From: Pseudomonadota bacterium
GTDB taxonomy: Bacteria; Pseudomonadota; Alphaproteobacteria; Rhizobiales; Devosiaceae
DNA: 26,838 nt
Assembly (NCBI GenBank): GCA_023390785.1
Contig: JAEWCE010000230.1
Span: 1 to 26,838, forward strand
Direction: 5' to 3'
Below the pieces are notes generated by a model that saw nothing but the letters and a program-made list of their open reading frames with translations, had not been told where the DNA came from and searched no databases. How positions within the stretch are numbered: the first letter of the stretch is position 1; the number at the start of each line of letters is the position of its first letter. Shown one piece after another: positions 11,596 through 18,896 of the stretch. A program made the position numbers and the translations under genes.

Positions 11596-11685
11596 GCCAT
11601 GGCGGGAGACGCGGCTAAAGGCGCCTTCGCCAATCGGGATGAAGCGAGTAGCATCGGCGGCAGCAGATCGAATGGAGGCGGGCCA

Positions 11686-11895
11686 ATGGCCAGAAAATTC
11701 GCGGTCGGCGACCATGTGCGCTGGAACTCGGAGGCGGGACAGGTGTCCGGCACCATCATAGCGGTGCATACGCGCGACTTCGACTACAAGGGGCACACGC
11801 GCCGCGCCTCCCGCGACGATCCGCAATACGAGATCAAGAGCGACAAAACCGATCACATCGCCGCGCACAGGGGCAGTGCGCTCGAACGCGCCTGA
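11686..11895 (+). CDS. Small DUF2945 (Tudor-like) protein
   Basis: 69 residues: MARKFAVGDHVRWNSEAGQV, then SGTIIAVHTRDFDYKGH and DDPQYEIKSDKTDHIAAHRG. This matches the DUF2945 / hypervirulence-associated Tudor family of small basic beta-barrel proteins; function is not established. GGAGG at 11674-11678 lies seven bases before ATG 11686, so this start is preferred over the upstream in-frame ATG at 11599, whose added residues do not look conserved. It lies between the HbpS-like gene and the DUF488 gene, the latter beginning 12 bases downstream; DUF2945 and DUF488 genes are often neighbours in such genomes, as I recall. Confidence 0.8.
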   Translation: MARKFAVGDHVRWNSEAGQVSGTIIAVHTRDFDYKGHTRRASRDDPQYEIKSDKTDHIAAHRGSALERA

Positions 11896-11907
11896 AGGGG
11901 CGCCGGC

Positions 11908-12480
11908 GTGCCGCTGCCGTTCTATACCATCGGCCATTCCACTCGTGCGTTGACCGATTTCGTGGCGCTGTTGCAATCGGTGGAGGTGGCGCTCGTTGCC
12001 GACATCCGGCGTATTCCGCGCTCCCGCACCAACCCGCAATTCAACACCGACACGCTGCCGGCAAGCCTCGCTCCGTTTGGCATCGACTATGAGCATATTG
12101 CCGCCCTCGGTGGCCGGCGCAGCCGGACACCCGATGCGCCGGCAGGGACAAACGATTTCTGGTCCAACGCCAGCTTCCGAAACTATGCCGATTATGCGTC
12201 CACAGCGGCGTTCCAAACCGGCCTCAGGCACCTGCTCGCGCTCGGCCGTGAGCGCCCTTGTGCCATCATGTGTTCGGAAGCAGTGTGGTGGCGCTGCCAT
12301 CGCCGCATCGTGGCCGACTATTTGCTCGCCGGCGGTGAAACCGTGATCCACATCATGGGGCAGGGTCGCCTCGAACCGGCGCGGTTGACCGCCGGTGCTC
12401 GCGTGCAGCCGGGCGGCACCCTTGCCTATCCCGCCACCGTATCCGTGTCCGAACGGAACGACAGTCCCAGATTGCCGTAG
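11908..12480 (+). CDS. DUF488 family protein
   Basis: 190 residues starting at GTG 11908, with GAAGGGG just upstream. It has the opening PFYTIGHSTRALTDFVALLQ, VADIRRIPRSRTNPQFN, YADYASTAAFQTGLRHLL, and the family hallmark CAIMCSEAVWWRCHRRIVADYL near residues 120-140, with the C-S/E-x-CHR arrangement. DUF488 proteins are small cytoplasmic proteins of unknown function, sometimes linked to nucleic acid metabolism. The last 55 bases overlap, tail to tail, the end of the minus-strand GntR gene. The last twenty or so residues are not recognisably conserved. Confidence 0.85.
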   Translation: MPLPFYTIGHSTRALTDFVALLQSVEVALVADIRRIPRSRTNPQFNTDTLPASLAPFGIDYEHIAALGGRRSRTPDAPAGTNDFWSNASFRNYADYASTAAFQTGLRHLLALGRERPCAIMCSEAVWWRCHRRIVADYLLAGGETVIHIMGQGRLEPARLTAGARVQPGGTLAYPATVSVSERNDSPRLP

Positions 12481-13202
12481 AGGTAGCTTTGCGCCGAGGT
12501 GATGTGCTCGACCATCAGCGCCGACGCGCGCACCGCGTCCCGATTGCGGATCGCCGCGAGGATCTGCTTGTGCTCGGCGAGGATGACCCGCGAGCGGCCC
12601 TGCTCCTCGTCGGACGTGCCGATGCGGAATTCGTAGCCGACATGGCCAATGGCGTTTGGCAGTAATTCCACCGCCGTCTGGTGAAAGCGATTGCCCGACG
12701 CCGTGGCGATGGCGCGGTGGAAGGAGAAATTCAGGTCGGCGGCCACCCGCAGATTGCCCGCCTCAATCGCTTCTTCGGATGCCGTCACTGCGGATTCGAT
12801 TTCGCGCAATTGCTCGGCGGTGTGACGCACGGCGGCCAGGGCCGCAGCGCGGCTCTCGACATCGATACGGAACTCATAGAATTGCTGCACGTCGGCGACG
12901 CTGCTGAGTGCGGGGAAGCCCGCCTGCAGCGTCGATTGCCCGATGCGCACGATGGTGCCGGAGCCCTTGCGGCTTTCGACCACGCCCTCGTTAGCCAGCC
13001 GCCGCAGCGCCTGCCGGATCACTGGCCGGCTGACGCCGAAGCGCTGACCGAGTTCCTGTTCCGACGGCAGCCGCACATTCACCGGGTAGTCGCCGCGTTG
13101 AATCAGCCGATGCAGCTGCGCATAGACCTGGTCGGCAAACGAGATACGGCGGGCGGGCGGTGTCGTGTCGGGCATCGATGAGTCCGGGGGAGGGCTCCCC
13201 AT
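12426..13202 (-). CDS. GntR-family regulator, FadR/FCD subfamily (first of two)
   Basis: 258 residues. The winged helix-turn-helix spans about 20-86, with LPSEQELGQRFGVSRPVIRQ (45-64) and GVVESRKGSGTIV. The FCD ligand domain follows, with FRIDVESRAA (111-120), NFSFHRAI (158-165), AEHKQIL and MVEHI. His162, His211 and His233 fit the metal-binding set; the usual Asp four residues before the first His is Asn158 here. FCD regulators usually respond to organic acids. ATG 13202 is chosen because AAGGG lies upstream; ATG 13175 is an alternative. It is 41 bases downstream of the Ldh-family gene on the same strand and probably co-transcribed. A weak palindrome in the gap (13233-13246) may be its operator. 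Confidence 0.9.
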   Translation of the reverse strand: MGSPPPDSSMPDTTPPARRISFADQVYAQLHRLIQRGDYPVNVRLPSEQELGQRFGVSRPVIRQALRRLANEGVVESRKGSGTIVRIGQSTLQAGFPALSSVADVQQFYEFRIDVESRAAALAAVRHTAEQLREIESAVTASEEAIEAGNLRVAADLNFSFHRAIATASGNRFHQTAVELLPNAIGHVGYEFRIGTSDEEQGRSRVILAEHKQILAAIRNRDAVRASALMVEHITSAQSYLYGNLGLSFRSDTDTVAG

Positions 13203-13232
13203 ACAGCAACCCTTATCGGAACCGCGAGCGGC

Positions 13233-13246
13233 TTACAAATCTGTTA
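13233..13246. promoter_or_regulatory. Weak palindrome between Ldh-family gene and GntR gene
   Basis: TTACAAATCTGTTA is an imperfect palindrome (10 of 14 positions) overlapping the Ldh stop codon, about 30 bases before the GntR start. It matches 11 of 14 positions of TTACAGATATGTAA within the stronger palindrome at 18814-18833, suggesting both bind one regulator. The similarity is short and could be chance. Confidence 0.3.
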
Positions 13247-14296
13247 GCGTTCCTGCACATCCGGTGGCAGGGCGCCGAAAGGGGCGGCCGCCTCGAGGAT
13301 GTCCGACCACGATTTCCGGTCGATTGGGATGCCAGTCGCCAGGCGCTCCGCACGGCACGCTGCCTCGACGTCGCCCGGCAGTAGCACCGCCTCGTTCGGC
13401 TGCGCCAGCGCCCAGCCTGTGAAACGTTCGATCTCTGCAAAATATGAGCCTTCCGTTCCCAGCCGCTCGGGCGACACGATGATCGACAGCATGTTGTTCG
13501 TTACCGCGTTCTGCCGCTTGGGGAAGGACTGTGTCGTGCCGCCGGTCAGTGCGGCGCCGAGCAGTTCGCAGGCGAGGCCGAGGCCCCAGCCCTTGTGCTC
13601 GCCGAAGGGCAGCAGGATGCCCTTGGGCGTACCGAACAGCACGGACGGATCGTTCGTAGGCTCCCCGGCTGCGGTCAGCAACGCCCCGTCCGGCAGCGTC
13701 TTGCCCGAATTCATCGCCACGCGCACCTTGCCCACCGCCAGCTTGCTGGTGGCGAAATCAACGATGATCGGCCGTTGGCCCGACCGCGGGATGCCGATGG
13801 CGAACGGGTTGGTGCCGAGCCGCGCCGCCTTGCCGCCGAATGGCGCCACCGACGGGGTGCTGATGACATTGACAAAGTGGATCGACACGAGCCCAGCCGC
13901 CGCGCACTGCTCGGCCCAGTGACCGATGCGGCCCAGATGGTGGCTGTTGCGTAGTCCCAGCACACAGGCTCCAATCTCCTGCGCCCGCGCGATCCCCATG
14001 GCGATGGCCTCGTGCCCCATCACCTGCCCGGCGCCGCCATTGCCGTCGCACACCAGCAGTGGCCCGGAATCGAGCGCCACCGTCAGCGCCTGGTTCAGCG
14101 GCAGCTCGCCTTGTCCGACATTGCGCAGGTAAACCGGCAACGAACCGACGCCGTGCGAATCGTGGCCCGTTAGATTGGCGCCGACCAGTTGCGCTGCAAT
14201 CAGCTCCGCTTCGCGCTCCGAGGAGCCGGCGCGCACGAAGGTGTTTTCGACGAACTGGCGGAGCGCCTCGTGTCCAACGACAATTTGCTCGACCAT
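13244..14296 (-). CDS. Ldh-family (malate/L-lactate-type) NAD(P)-dependent oxidoreductase
   Basis: 350 residues of the type-2 malate/L-sulfolactate/ureidoglycolate dehydrogenase family, whose nucleotide fold is not Rossmann. Motifs: TGHDSHGVGSLPVYLRNV (43-60), where the HDSHG region holds the catalytic His; GNGGAGQVMGHEAI; LRNSHHLGRIGHWAEQCA; LGTNPFAIGIPR; FGEHKGWGLGLACELLGAALTGG. Family members reduce 2-oxo acids or oxidise 2-hydroxy acids (lactate, malate, diketogulonate, sulfolactate); the substrate cannot be told here. A strong GAGGTGA lies before the ATG at 14296. It is divergent from a D-2-hydroxyacid dehydrogenase and upstream of a GntR regulator. The promoter gap carries an element shared with the dehydratase promoter. 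Confidence 0.9.
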   Translation of the reverse strand: MVEQIVVGHEALRQFVENTFVRAGSSEREAELIAAQLVGANLTGHDSHGVGSLPVYLRNVGQGELPLNQALTVALDSGPLLVCDGNGGAGQVMGHEAIAMGIARAQEIGACVLGLRNSHHLGRIGHWAEQCAAAGLVSIHFVNVISTPSVAPFGGKAARLGTNPFAIGIPRSGQRPIIVDFATSKLAVGKVRVAMNSGKTLPDGALLTAAGEPTNDPSVLFGTPKGILLPFGEHKGWGLGLACELLGAALTGGTTQSFPKRQNAVTNNMLSIIVSPERLGTEGSYFAEIERFTGWALAQPNEAVLLPGDVEAACRAERLATGIPIDRKSWSDILEAAAPFGALPPDVQER

Positions 14297-14348
14297 GGCT
14301 CACCTCGCACTCCGGCCCTGTGCCGCATGGCAAATCGCACTAGCGATG

Positions 14349-14369
14349 TTGTAATATAGATGTCAACAA
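14349..14369. promoter_or_regulatory. Operator-like element in the Ldh / D-hydroxyacid dehydrogenase gap
   Basis: Read on the reverse strand, this 21-base element contains ACATCTAT-N2-TACAA, identical in those positions to the element at 16218-16236 upstream of the dehydratase. Outer TTGT and ACAA ends are inverted. The gap is A/T-rich compared with its surroundings. A GntR-family regulator encoded in the region is the likely binder. Confidence 0.5.
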
Positions 14370-14461
14370 ATTACTGGAATTTGGCGCATAAGGGCGGTTT
14401 GGCGATTGCGGTGCCCGACTGAGCGGCGCTAGAAGGTCCTGGAGCAGGCGACGAGGCGTCT

Positions 14462-15406
14462 GTGTTTTCCACAATCATCACCGACAAGAGCGGTCCTGTG
14501 CAGTCATTGCCTCATGTCCTCCAGGTCGGCCCCCTGCCTGCGACGGCTATCGGCCCGCTCGGGGAGCATTTCGTGCTCTCGACCATCGATTCGGCCGGAT
14601 GGCGGGCTGTCGCGCCCTCGATCCGCGGCATCGCAACCAATGGCAAGACCCCGATCGGGTCTGAACTGCTCGATCAATTGCCAGGACTCGCGATCGTGTC
14701 CTGCCTGGGCGCCGGCACCGACGGTCTCGACGTCGACCTACTGGGGGCGCGAGGCATTACCGTTGCCACCACCTCTTCCGTACTCGCTGACGACGTCGCC
14801 GACGTGGCTATGGGCCTCGTTGTCGCGCTGGCGCGCGACATCCGACGTGCCGACCGATTCGTCCGCGCTGGCCGCTGGGCCGATGGCAAATATCCACTCG
14901 GCACGTCGCTGCCGGGAGCCCATCTTGGCATCCTCGGCCTCGGCGCCATCGGTTCGGCGGTGGCCCGTCGCGCAGCTGCCTTCGGCATGAGGGTCGGTTA
15001 CCACAACCGTCGCCCGCGCCCCGGGGTCGAGCTGAACTATTTCAGCAGTCCTGTCGAGCTCGCGGCGTGGAGCCGCTTCTTCGTCGTCACTTGCCCTGGC
15101 GGACCGGCGACCCACCACCTGGTCGACGCGCCGGTGCTTGCCGCGCTCGGCCCCGAATCCTGGCTGGTCAATGTCGCCCGCGGTTCGGTGGTCAGCGAGG
15201 AAGCGCTGATCGCAGCACTTGCGGCGGGGGAGATCGCCGGCGCCGGACTCGACGTGTTCGAGGGCGAACCCGCGCCTGATTCACGGCTTCTGGCGCAGGA
15301 CAACACGATCCTCCTGCCGCATATCGGCAGTGCCACGGCTCAAACTCGCGACGCCATGGCGCGCGCCATGGTCGAAGCCCTGCGGCAGCATCTGCTCGGG
15401 CGCTGA
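14462..15406 (+). CDS. D-isomer-specific 2-hydroxyacid dehydrogenase (glyoxylate/hydroxypyruvate reductase-like)
   Basis: 314 residues from GTG 14462, with GAGG five to six bases upstream; GTG 14498 is an alternative. The Rossmann motif is LGILGLGAIGSAVARR (155-170). HNRRP (181-185) follows the second strand, and its arginines suggest NADP use. Catalytic residues are in place: Arg240 in NVARGSVV, Glu269 in DVFEGEP and His287 in LLPHIGSAT. Substrates of close relatives are glyoxylate, hydroxypyruvate and other 2-oxo acids. It is divergent from the Ldh-family gene and convergent with the second GntR gene, with six bases between stops. Two 2-oxo-acid reductases of different stereochemistry sharing one control region suggests handling of both forms of a hydroxyacid. 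Confidence 0.9.
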   Translation: MFSTIITDKSGPVQSLPHVLQVGPLPATAIGPLGEHFVLSTIDSAGWRAVAPSIRGIATNGKTPIGSELLDQLPGLAIVSCLGAGTDGLDVDLLGARGITVATTSSVLADDVADVAMGLVVALARDIRRADRFVRAGRWADGKYPLGTSLPGAHLGILGLGAIGSAVARRAAAFGMRVGYHNRRPRPGVELNYFSSPVELAAWSRFFVVTCPGGPATHHLVDAPVLAALGPESWLVNVARGSVVSEEALIAALAAGEIAGAGLDVFEGEPAPDSRLLAQDNTILLPHIGSATAQTRDAMARAMVEALRQHLLGR

Positions 15407-15412
15407 AGCGCT

Positions 15413-16177
15413 TTAGCCCTGGTCGCCGAGCGGGATGCGGTTGATCACGTAGTCGTACGCGGTCTGGATATGGAAACGCATGTATTCGCGTGCGTCGTCT
15501 GCCAGCCGCCGCTCGATCAGCCGGAGGATCTCGACATGCTGGTCGTTGACGCTGGTGCGGTGTTCCACCGGGTTGGTCGCCCGTGTTGCGCCGCGCAGCT
15601 TGAGATAAACCTGGAACCCCGGCTGCGACATGATCAGTTCCATCGACTTCTCGAGGAACACATTGTCGGCTGCTTTCACCACTGCGGTGTGGAAGTTGAG
15701 CGTCTCACCCGCCTTGGGCGGGGTGGTCCAGAAACTGTGCCCGGACGGATAGACGCATTGGCTGATCAGTTTCAGCGAAGCGGGCGTGTGTCGCAGCGCC
15801 GCGAAGTATGCGGCCTCCGATTCGATCATCAGCCGGAATTCGAAGCAGCGCTGCAGGTCGCGCACACTCCCCTGCGCCATATCCTTGTTGGCCACCGAGG
15901 CGCCATTGGGCTGGTAGATGACAACCGTCCCCGAGCCCTGGATCGAATGCACCAGACCGTCATGCCGCAGCCGGGCGATAGCGCGGCGGATGATCGGCCG
16001 GGACACCCGGAAGTGTTGCGCCAACTCGTTTTCGGTGGGCAGCCGTCCCTCGAACGGCACCTTGCCCTCGTAGATCCAGCTTCGCAAAGACCGGTACACG
16101 GCATCGCTACGCGTGCCATCGCGTGGCGAAGGAACCAGCAGCGGCTCGTCGTTGGCAGGGTTTTCCGCAGTCTCCAT
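15413..16177 (-). CDS. GntR-family regulator, FadR/FCD subfamily (second of two)
   Basis: 254 residues. The winged helix-turn-helix is at about 22-90, with LPTENELAQHFRVSRPIIRR (46-65) and GLVHSIQGSGTVV. The FCD domain has FEFRLMIESEAAYFAALRHT, LNFHTAVVKAADN and VNDQHVEILRLIERR. Compared with the first GntR protein the first FCD helix pair is shorter, and the acid four residues before the LNFH His appears to be Thr, so metal binding may be altered. The two regulators are paralogues at family level but clearly different in sequence. It is divergent from the dehydratase gene and shares a 143-bp promoter region that carries an operator-like palindrome, so it probably controls that operon and itself. 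Confidence 0.9.
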   Translation of the reverse strand: METAENPANDEPLLVPSPRDGTRSDAVYRSLRSWIYEGKVPFEGRLPTENELAQHFRVSRPIIRRAIARLRHDGLVHSIQGSGTVVIYQPNGASVANKDMAQGSVRDLQRCFEFRLMIESEAAYFAALRHTPASLKLISQCVYPSGHSFWTTPPKAGETLNFHTAVVKAADNVFLEKSMELIMSQPGFQVYLKLRGATRATNPVEHRTSVNDQHVEILRLIERRLADDAREYMRFHIQTAYDYVINRIPLGDQG

Positions 16178-16217
16178 GGCTCAATCGCTAGCATGGCCGC
16201 CGGGGTGCGGCAACAAA

Positions 16218-16235
16218 TGTAACATCTATGCTACA
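16218..16235. promoter_or_regulatory. Palindromic operator upstream of dehydratase
   Basis: TGTAACATCTATGCTACA is an inverted repeat with 7 of 9 positions paired (TGTA-CAT / ATG-TACA). It lies between the second GntR gene and the dehydratase, six bases upstream of a promoter-like -35 box. It shares ACATCTAT-N2-TACAA with the element at 14349-14369. The size and symmetry fit FCD-type GntR operators. Confidence 0.6.
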
Positions 16236-16264
16236 AGTTAGTTGACAAGTGCGTGACAACAAGT
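16233..16264 (+). repeat. Three direct ACAAGT repeats across the dehydratase promoter
   Basis: ACAAGT occurs at 16233-16238, 16245-16250 and 16259-16264, with start-to-start spacing of 12 and 14 bases. The first overlaps the end of the palindromic operator, the second overlaps the -35 box, and the third ends at the -10 box. These may be part of the regulator's binding array or chance in an A/T-rich gap. Confidence 0.45.
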
Positions 16265-16269
16265 AGCTT
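16242..16269 (+). promoter_or_regulatory. Candidate sigma-70 promoter of the dehydratase operon
   Basis: TTGACA (16242-16247) is a perfect -35 box; TAGCTT (16264-16269) after 16 bases is a fair -10. A GGGAGG ribosome site follows at 16306-16311. The leader would be about 45 bases. Confidence 0.5.
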
Positions 16270-16320
16270 GGCTCACGTGCGCTGCGTGAAAGTTCGTGGC
16301 GTTGCGGGAGGCAGATATCC

Positions 16321-18042
16321 ATGACCATCGGGGTTTCAGACCTGCGGAGCCAGCGCTGGTACAACTCCCCCGCGATGCGGACCTTCAACCATCGGTCCCG
16401 CACCTTTCAGATGGGCTACTCGAAGGCCGATTTCGAGAACAAGCCTGTCATCGCCATCGTCAATACCTGGAGCGACCTCAACCAGTGCCATTCGCATTTC
16501 AAGCAGCGGGTGGAGGACGTGAAGCGCGGCGTCTGGCAGGCGGGCGGCTTCCCGCTCGAAATCCCGGCCATCTCGCTCAGTGAGCCGATGATGAAGCCGA
16601 CCACCATGCTCTATCGCAATCTGCTGGCGATGGAGACCGAGGAGCTGCTGCGCGCTCACCCTATCGACGGCGCGGTGCTGATGGGCGGCTGCGACAAGAC
16701 CACGCCGGGTCTGCTGATGGGCGCCTTCAGCATGGGCCTGCCCTGCATCTTCGTCCCGGCCGGGCCGATGCTCAACGCGCACTGGCGCGGCAAGCTGCTC
16801 GGCAGCGGCAGCGACAACTGGAAGTACTGGGACGAAAAACGCGCCGGCAATATCACCGAGCAGCAATGGCAGGACATGTCAGAGTCGATCGCGCGCTCGC
16901 CTGGCCATTGCATGACCATGGGAACCGCCTCGACCATGACCAGCGCCGCCGAAGCGCTGGGCGTGACCCTGCCGGGCGCCGCCTCGATCCCCGCGGCCGA
17001 TTCGAACCACATCCGCATGGCGTCCAATTCGGGCCGTCGCATTGTCGAGATGGTCTGGGAGGATCAGCGACCGCAGAACTTCCTCGACCTGCGCTCGTTC
17101 GAGAATGCGGTTGCCATCGTCATGGCGATCGGCGGCTCGACCAACGCCGTCATCCATCTGATCGCCATGGCGCGTCGCCTCGGCATCCCGCTCGACCTCG
17201 ACAGCTTCGATCGTATATCGGGCACGACACCGGTGATCGCCAACCTCCGTCCCTCGGGCAAATACCTGATGGAGGATTTCTACTATGCGGGCGGCCTGCG
17301 CGCGCTGATGCGCAACATGCAGGCGCTGCTCCACACCGACAGCGTGACCGCAAATGGCCGCACCCTCGGCGAGAACATCGCCGATGCCGACGTGTTCGAT
17401 GCCGACGTCATTCGTCCGCTTGACAATCCGCTGTCGCAACAGGGGGGCCTGCTTGTGCTGCGCGGTACGCTCGCGCCCAATGGCGCGGTGGTGAAACAGA
17501 GCGCAGCCAGCCCCGAGCTGCTGCAGCATCGCGGCCGCGCCGTAACGTTCGCGGATCGCGACGACCTTGCCCGGCGCATCGATGATCCGGACCTCGACAT
17601 TGACGAGGGCGACGTCATTGTCCTCAAGCACGCCGGCCCCGTCGGTGCGCCGGGCATGCCCGAATGGGGCGCGCTGCCGATCCCCAAGAAGCTGCTGCAG
17701 CGCGGCGTGCGAGACATGCTGCGCATCTCTGACGCACGCATGAGCGGTACGAGCTTCGGCACCTGCGTGTTGCACGTGTCGCCCGAAGCGGCGCGCGGCG
17801 GGCCGCTGGCGCTGGTCGAGGATGGCGACATCATCGAGATCGACGCCAGCACTCGCCGGCTCGACCTGCTGGTGCCGGAGGCCCAATTGCAGCGCCGTCG
17901 CGCCGCCTGGCAGGAGCCGTCGCCCTACTATTCGCGCGGCTACGGCGCGCTGTTCGCCCGCCACGTGATGTCAGCCGACCAGGGTTGCGATTTCGACTTC
18001 CTGCTTCCTGCCGGCCCTACGCCCGAGCCCAAGATCTATTGA
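16321..18042 (+). CDS. IlvD/Edd-family sugar-acid dehydratase
   Basis: 573 residues. Members remove water from 2,3-dihydroxy acids using an Fe-S cluster. Cys56 (NQCHSHF), Cys124 (GGCDKTTPG) and Cys197 (GHCMTMGTAST) have the same spacing as the three cluster cysteines of L-arabinonate dehydratase from Rhizobium leguminosarum, shifted by three. The active-site Ser motif DARMSGTSFGTCVLHVSPEA is at 471-490. Overall length and motifs favour the pentonate/sugar-acid branch over branched-chain biosynthetic IlvD, and the catabolic setting agrees. The exact substrate is not deducible. GGGAGG lies nine bases before ATG 16321. The RraA-like gene begins one base after the stop, so the two are coupled. 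Expression is likely controlled by the divergent GntR regulator. Confidence 0.9.
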   Translation: MTIGVSDLRSQRWYNSPAMRTFNHRSRTFQMGYSKADFENKPVIAIVNTWSDLNQCHSHFKQRVEDVKRGVWQAGGFPLEIPAISLSEPMMKPTTMLYRNLLAMETEELLRAHPIDGAVLMGGCDKTTPGLLMGAFSMGLPCIFVPAGPMLNAHWRGKLLGSGSDNWKYWDEKRAGNITEQQWQDMSESIARSPGHCMTMGTASTMTSAAEALGVTLPGAASIPAADSNHIRMASNSGRRIVEMVWEDQRPQNFLDLRSFENAVAIVMAIGGSTNAVIHLIAMARRLGIPLDLDSFDRISGTTPVIANLRPSGKYLMEDFYYAGGLRALMRNMQALLHTDSVTANGRTLGENIADADVFDADVIRPLDNPLSQQGGLLVLRGTLAPNGAVVKQSAASPELLQHRGRAVTFADRDDLARRIDDPDLDIDEGDVIVLKHAGPVGAPGMPEWGALPIPKKLLQRGVRDMLRISDARMSGTSFGTCVLHVSPEAARGGPLALVEDGDIIEIDASTRRLDLLVPEAQLQRRRAAWQEPSPYYSRGYGALFARHVMSADQGCDFDFLLPAGPTPEPKIY

Positions 18043-18043
18043 G

Positions 18044-18772
18044 ATGACCGCCATGTCCGCTGCCGCCGACGCCGATCTCATCGACCGCTTCCGCCGCTGC
18101 TCCACCGCGACGCTCGCCACCATCCTCACCCGCCGCGGCCTCGATCATGTGTTTCTCTATGGCGTCGCGCCGTTGCCGAATTCGCGTCCGCGTCTCGCCG
18201 GCCGCGCCTTCACGCTGCGCTCGGTGGCAGTGCGCGAGGACAAGCTCGCCGAGGACAAGGCGCGCGACCCACGCGAGAACCTGCAGCGCCGCGCCACCGA
18301 GGAATGTCCGCCCGGCCAGGTGCTGGTGATCGACTGCCGTGGCGATGCCACCGGCGCCAGCGGCGGCATGATGTTGTTCGAGCGCATGCGCCTGCGCGGC
18401 TGCGCCGGCGTCGTCACCGACGGCGGCGTGCGCGATGCGGCCGACATCGTCGAGACCGGCTTTCCCGTGTACGCCAAGGCGGTGTGCCCGCCCAATTCCA
18501 TGCTGGCGCATCGCTTCATCGAGCTCGGCGTGCCCATCACATGCGGCGGCGTTGCCGTCTATCCCGGCGATTTCATCGTCGGCGACCCCGACGGCGTGAT
18601 CCTGGTGCCCGCCGCGATCGCTGACGAGGTCGCCGACGAAGCGCTGGCCTATGAAGACAAGGAGGCCTTCATCCTGCGCCGGCTGCGGGCTGGAGCGCCG
18701 ATCTACGGCACTTATCCGCTCGAGGGTGAGGGCCTTGCCGAATATGAGGCTGAGAAGGCGGCACGGAAATGA
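18044..18772 (+). CDS. RraA-family protein, likely HMG/CHA-type aldolase or 2-oxo acid lyase
   Basis: 242 residues. RraA-fold features: STATLATILTRRGLDHVF, LAGRAFTLRSVAVRE, PGQVLVIDCRGDATGASGG and RGCAGVVTDGGVRDAADI. Arg130, Asp131 and Asp134 fit the R-D-x2-E/D signature of the divalent-metal-dependent HMG/CHA aldolases, which cleave 4-hydroxy-2-oxo acids to pyruvate. Regulation of RNase E is therefore an unlikely function. It has about 70 extra residues relative to E. coli RraA, including a C-terminal tail ending in EGLAEYEAEKAARK. The start at ATG 18044 is one base after the dehydratase stop; ATG 18053 is also possible. A dehydratase product (2-oxo-3-deoxy acid) is a plausible substrate. 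Confidence 0.85.
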   Translation: MTAMSAAADADLIDRFRRCSTATLATILTRRGLDHVFLYGVAPLPNSRPRLAGRAFTLRSVAVREDKLAEDKARDPRENLQRRATEECPPGQVLVIDCRGDATGASGGMMLFERMRLRGCAGVVTDGGVRDAADIVETGFPVYAKAVCPPNSMLAHRFIELGVPITCGGVAVYPGDFIVGDPDGVILVPAAIADEVADEALAYEDKEAFILRRLRAGAPIYGTYPLEGEGLAEYEAEKAARK

Positions 18773-18813
18773 CCGCGATGCGCAATCACTTCCGTTCCAT
18801 AGTTGTAATTTTC

Positions 18814-18833
18814 GATTTACAGATATGTAAATC
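18814..18833. promoter_or_regulatory. Perfect palindromic operator upstream of the FAD-dependent oxidoreductase
   Basis: GATTTACAGATATGTAAATC has perfect 8-base arms (GATTTACA / TGTAAATC) around GATA. It lies 64 bases before the ATG at 18897 in the 124-bp gap after the RraA-like gene. A similar, weaker sequence is at 13233-13246. It probably marks an independent promoter for the oxidoreductase and perhaps the transporter genes. Confidence 0.6.
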
Positions 18834-18896
18834 CGCGGCTACATCCCCTGCCACGGATCGCAGTCTGGTCCGCGGCAACGGTATGGAGACAACGAG

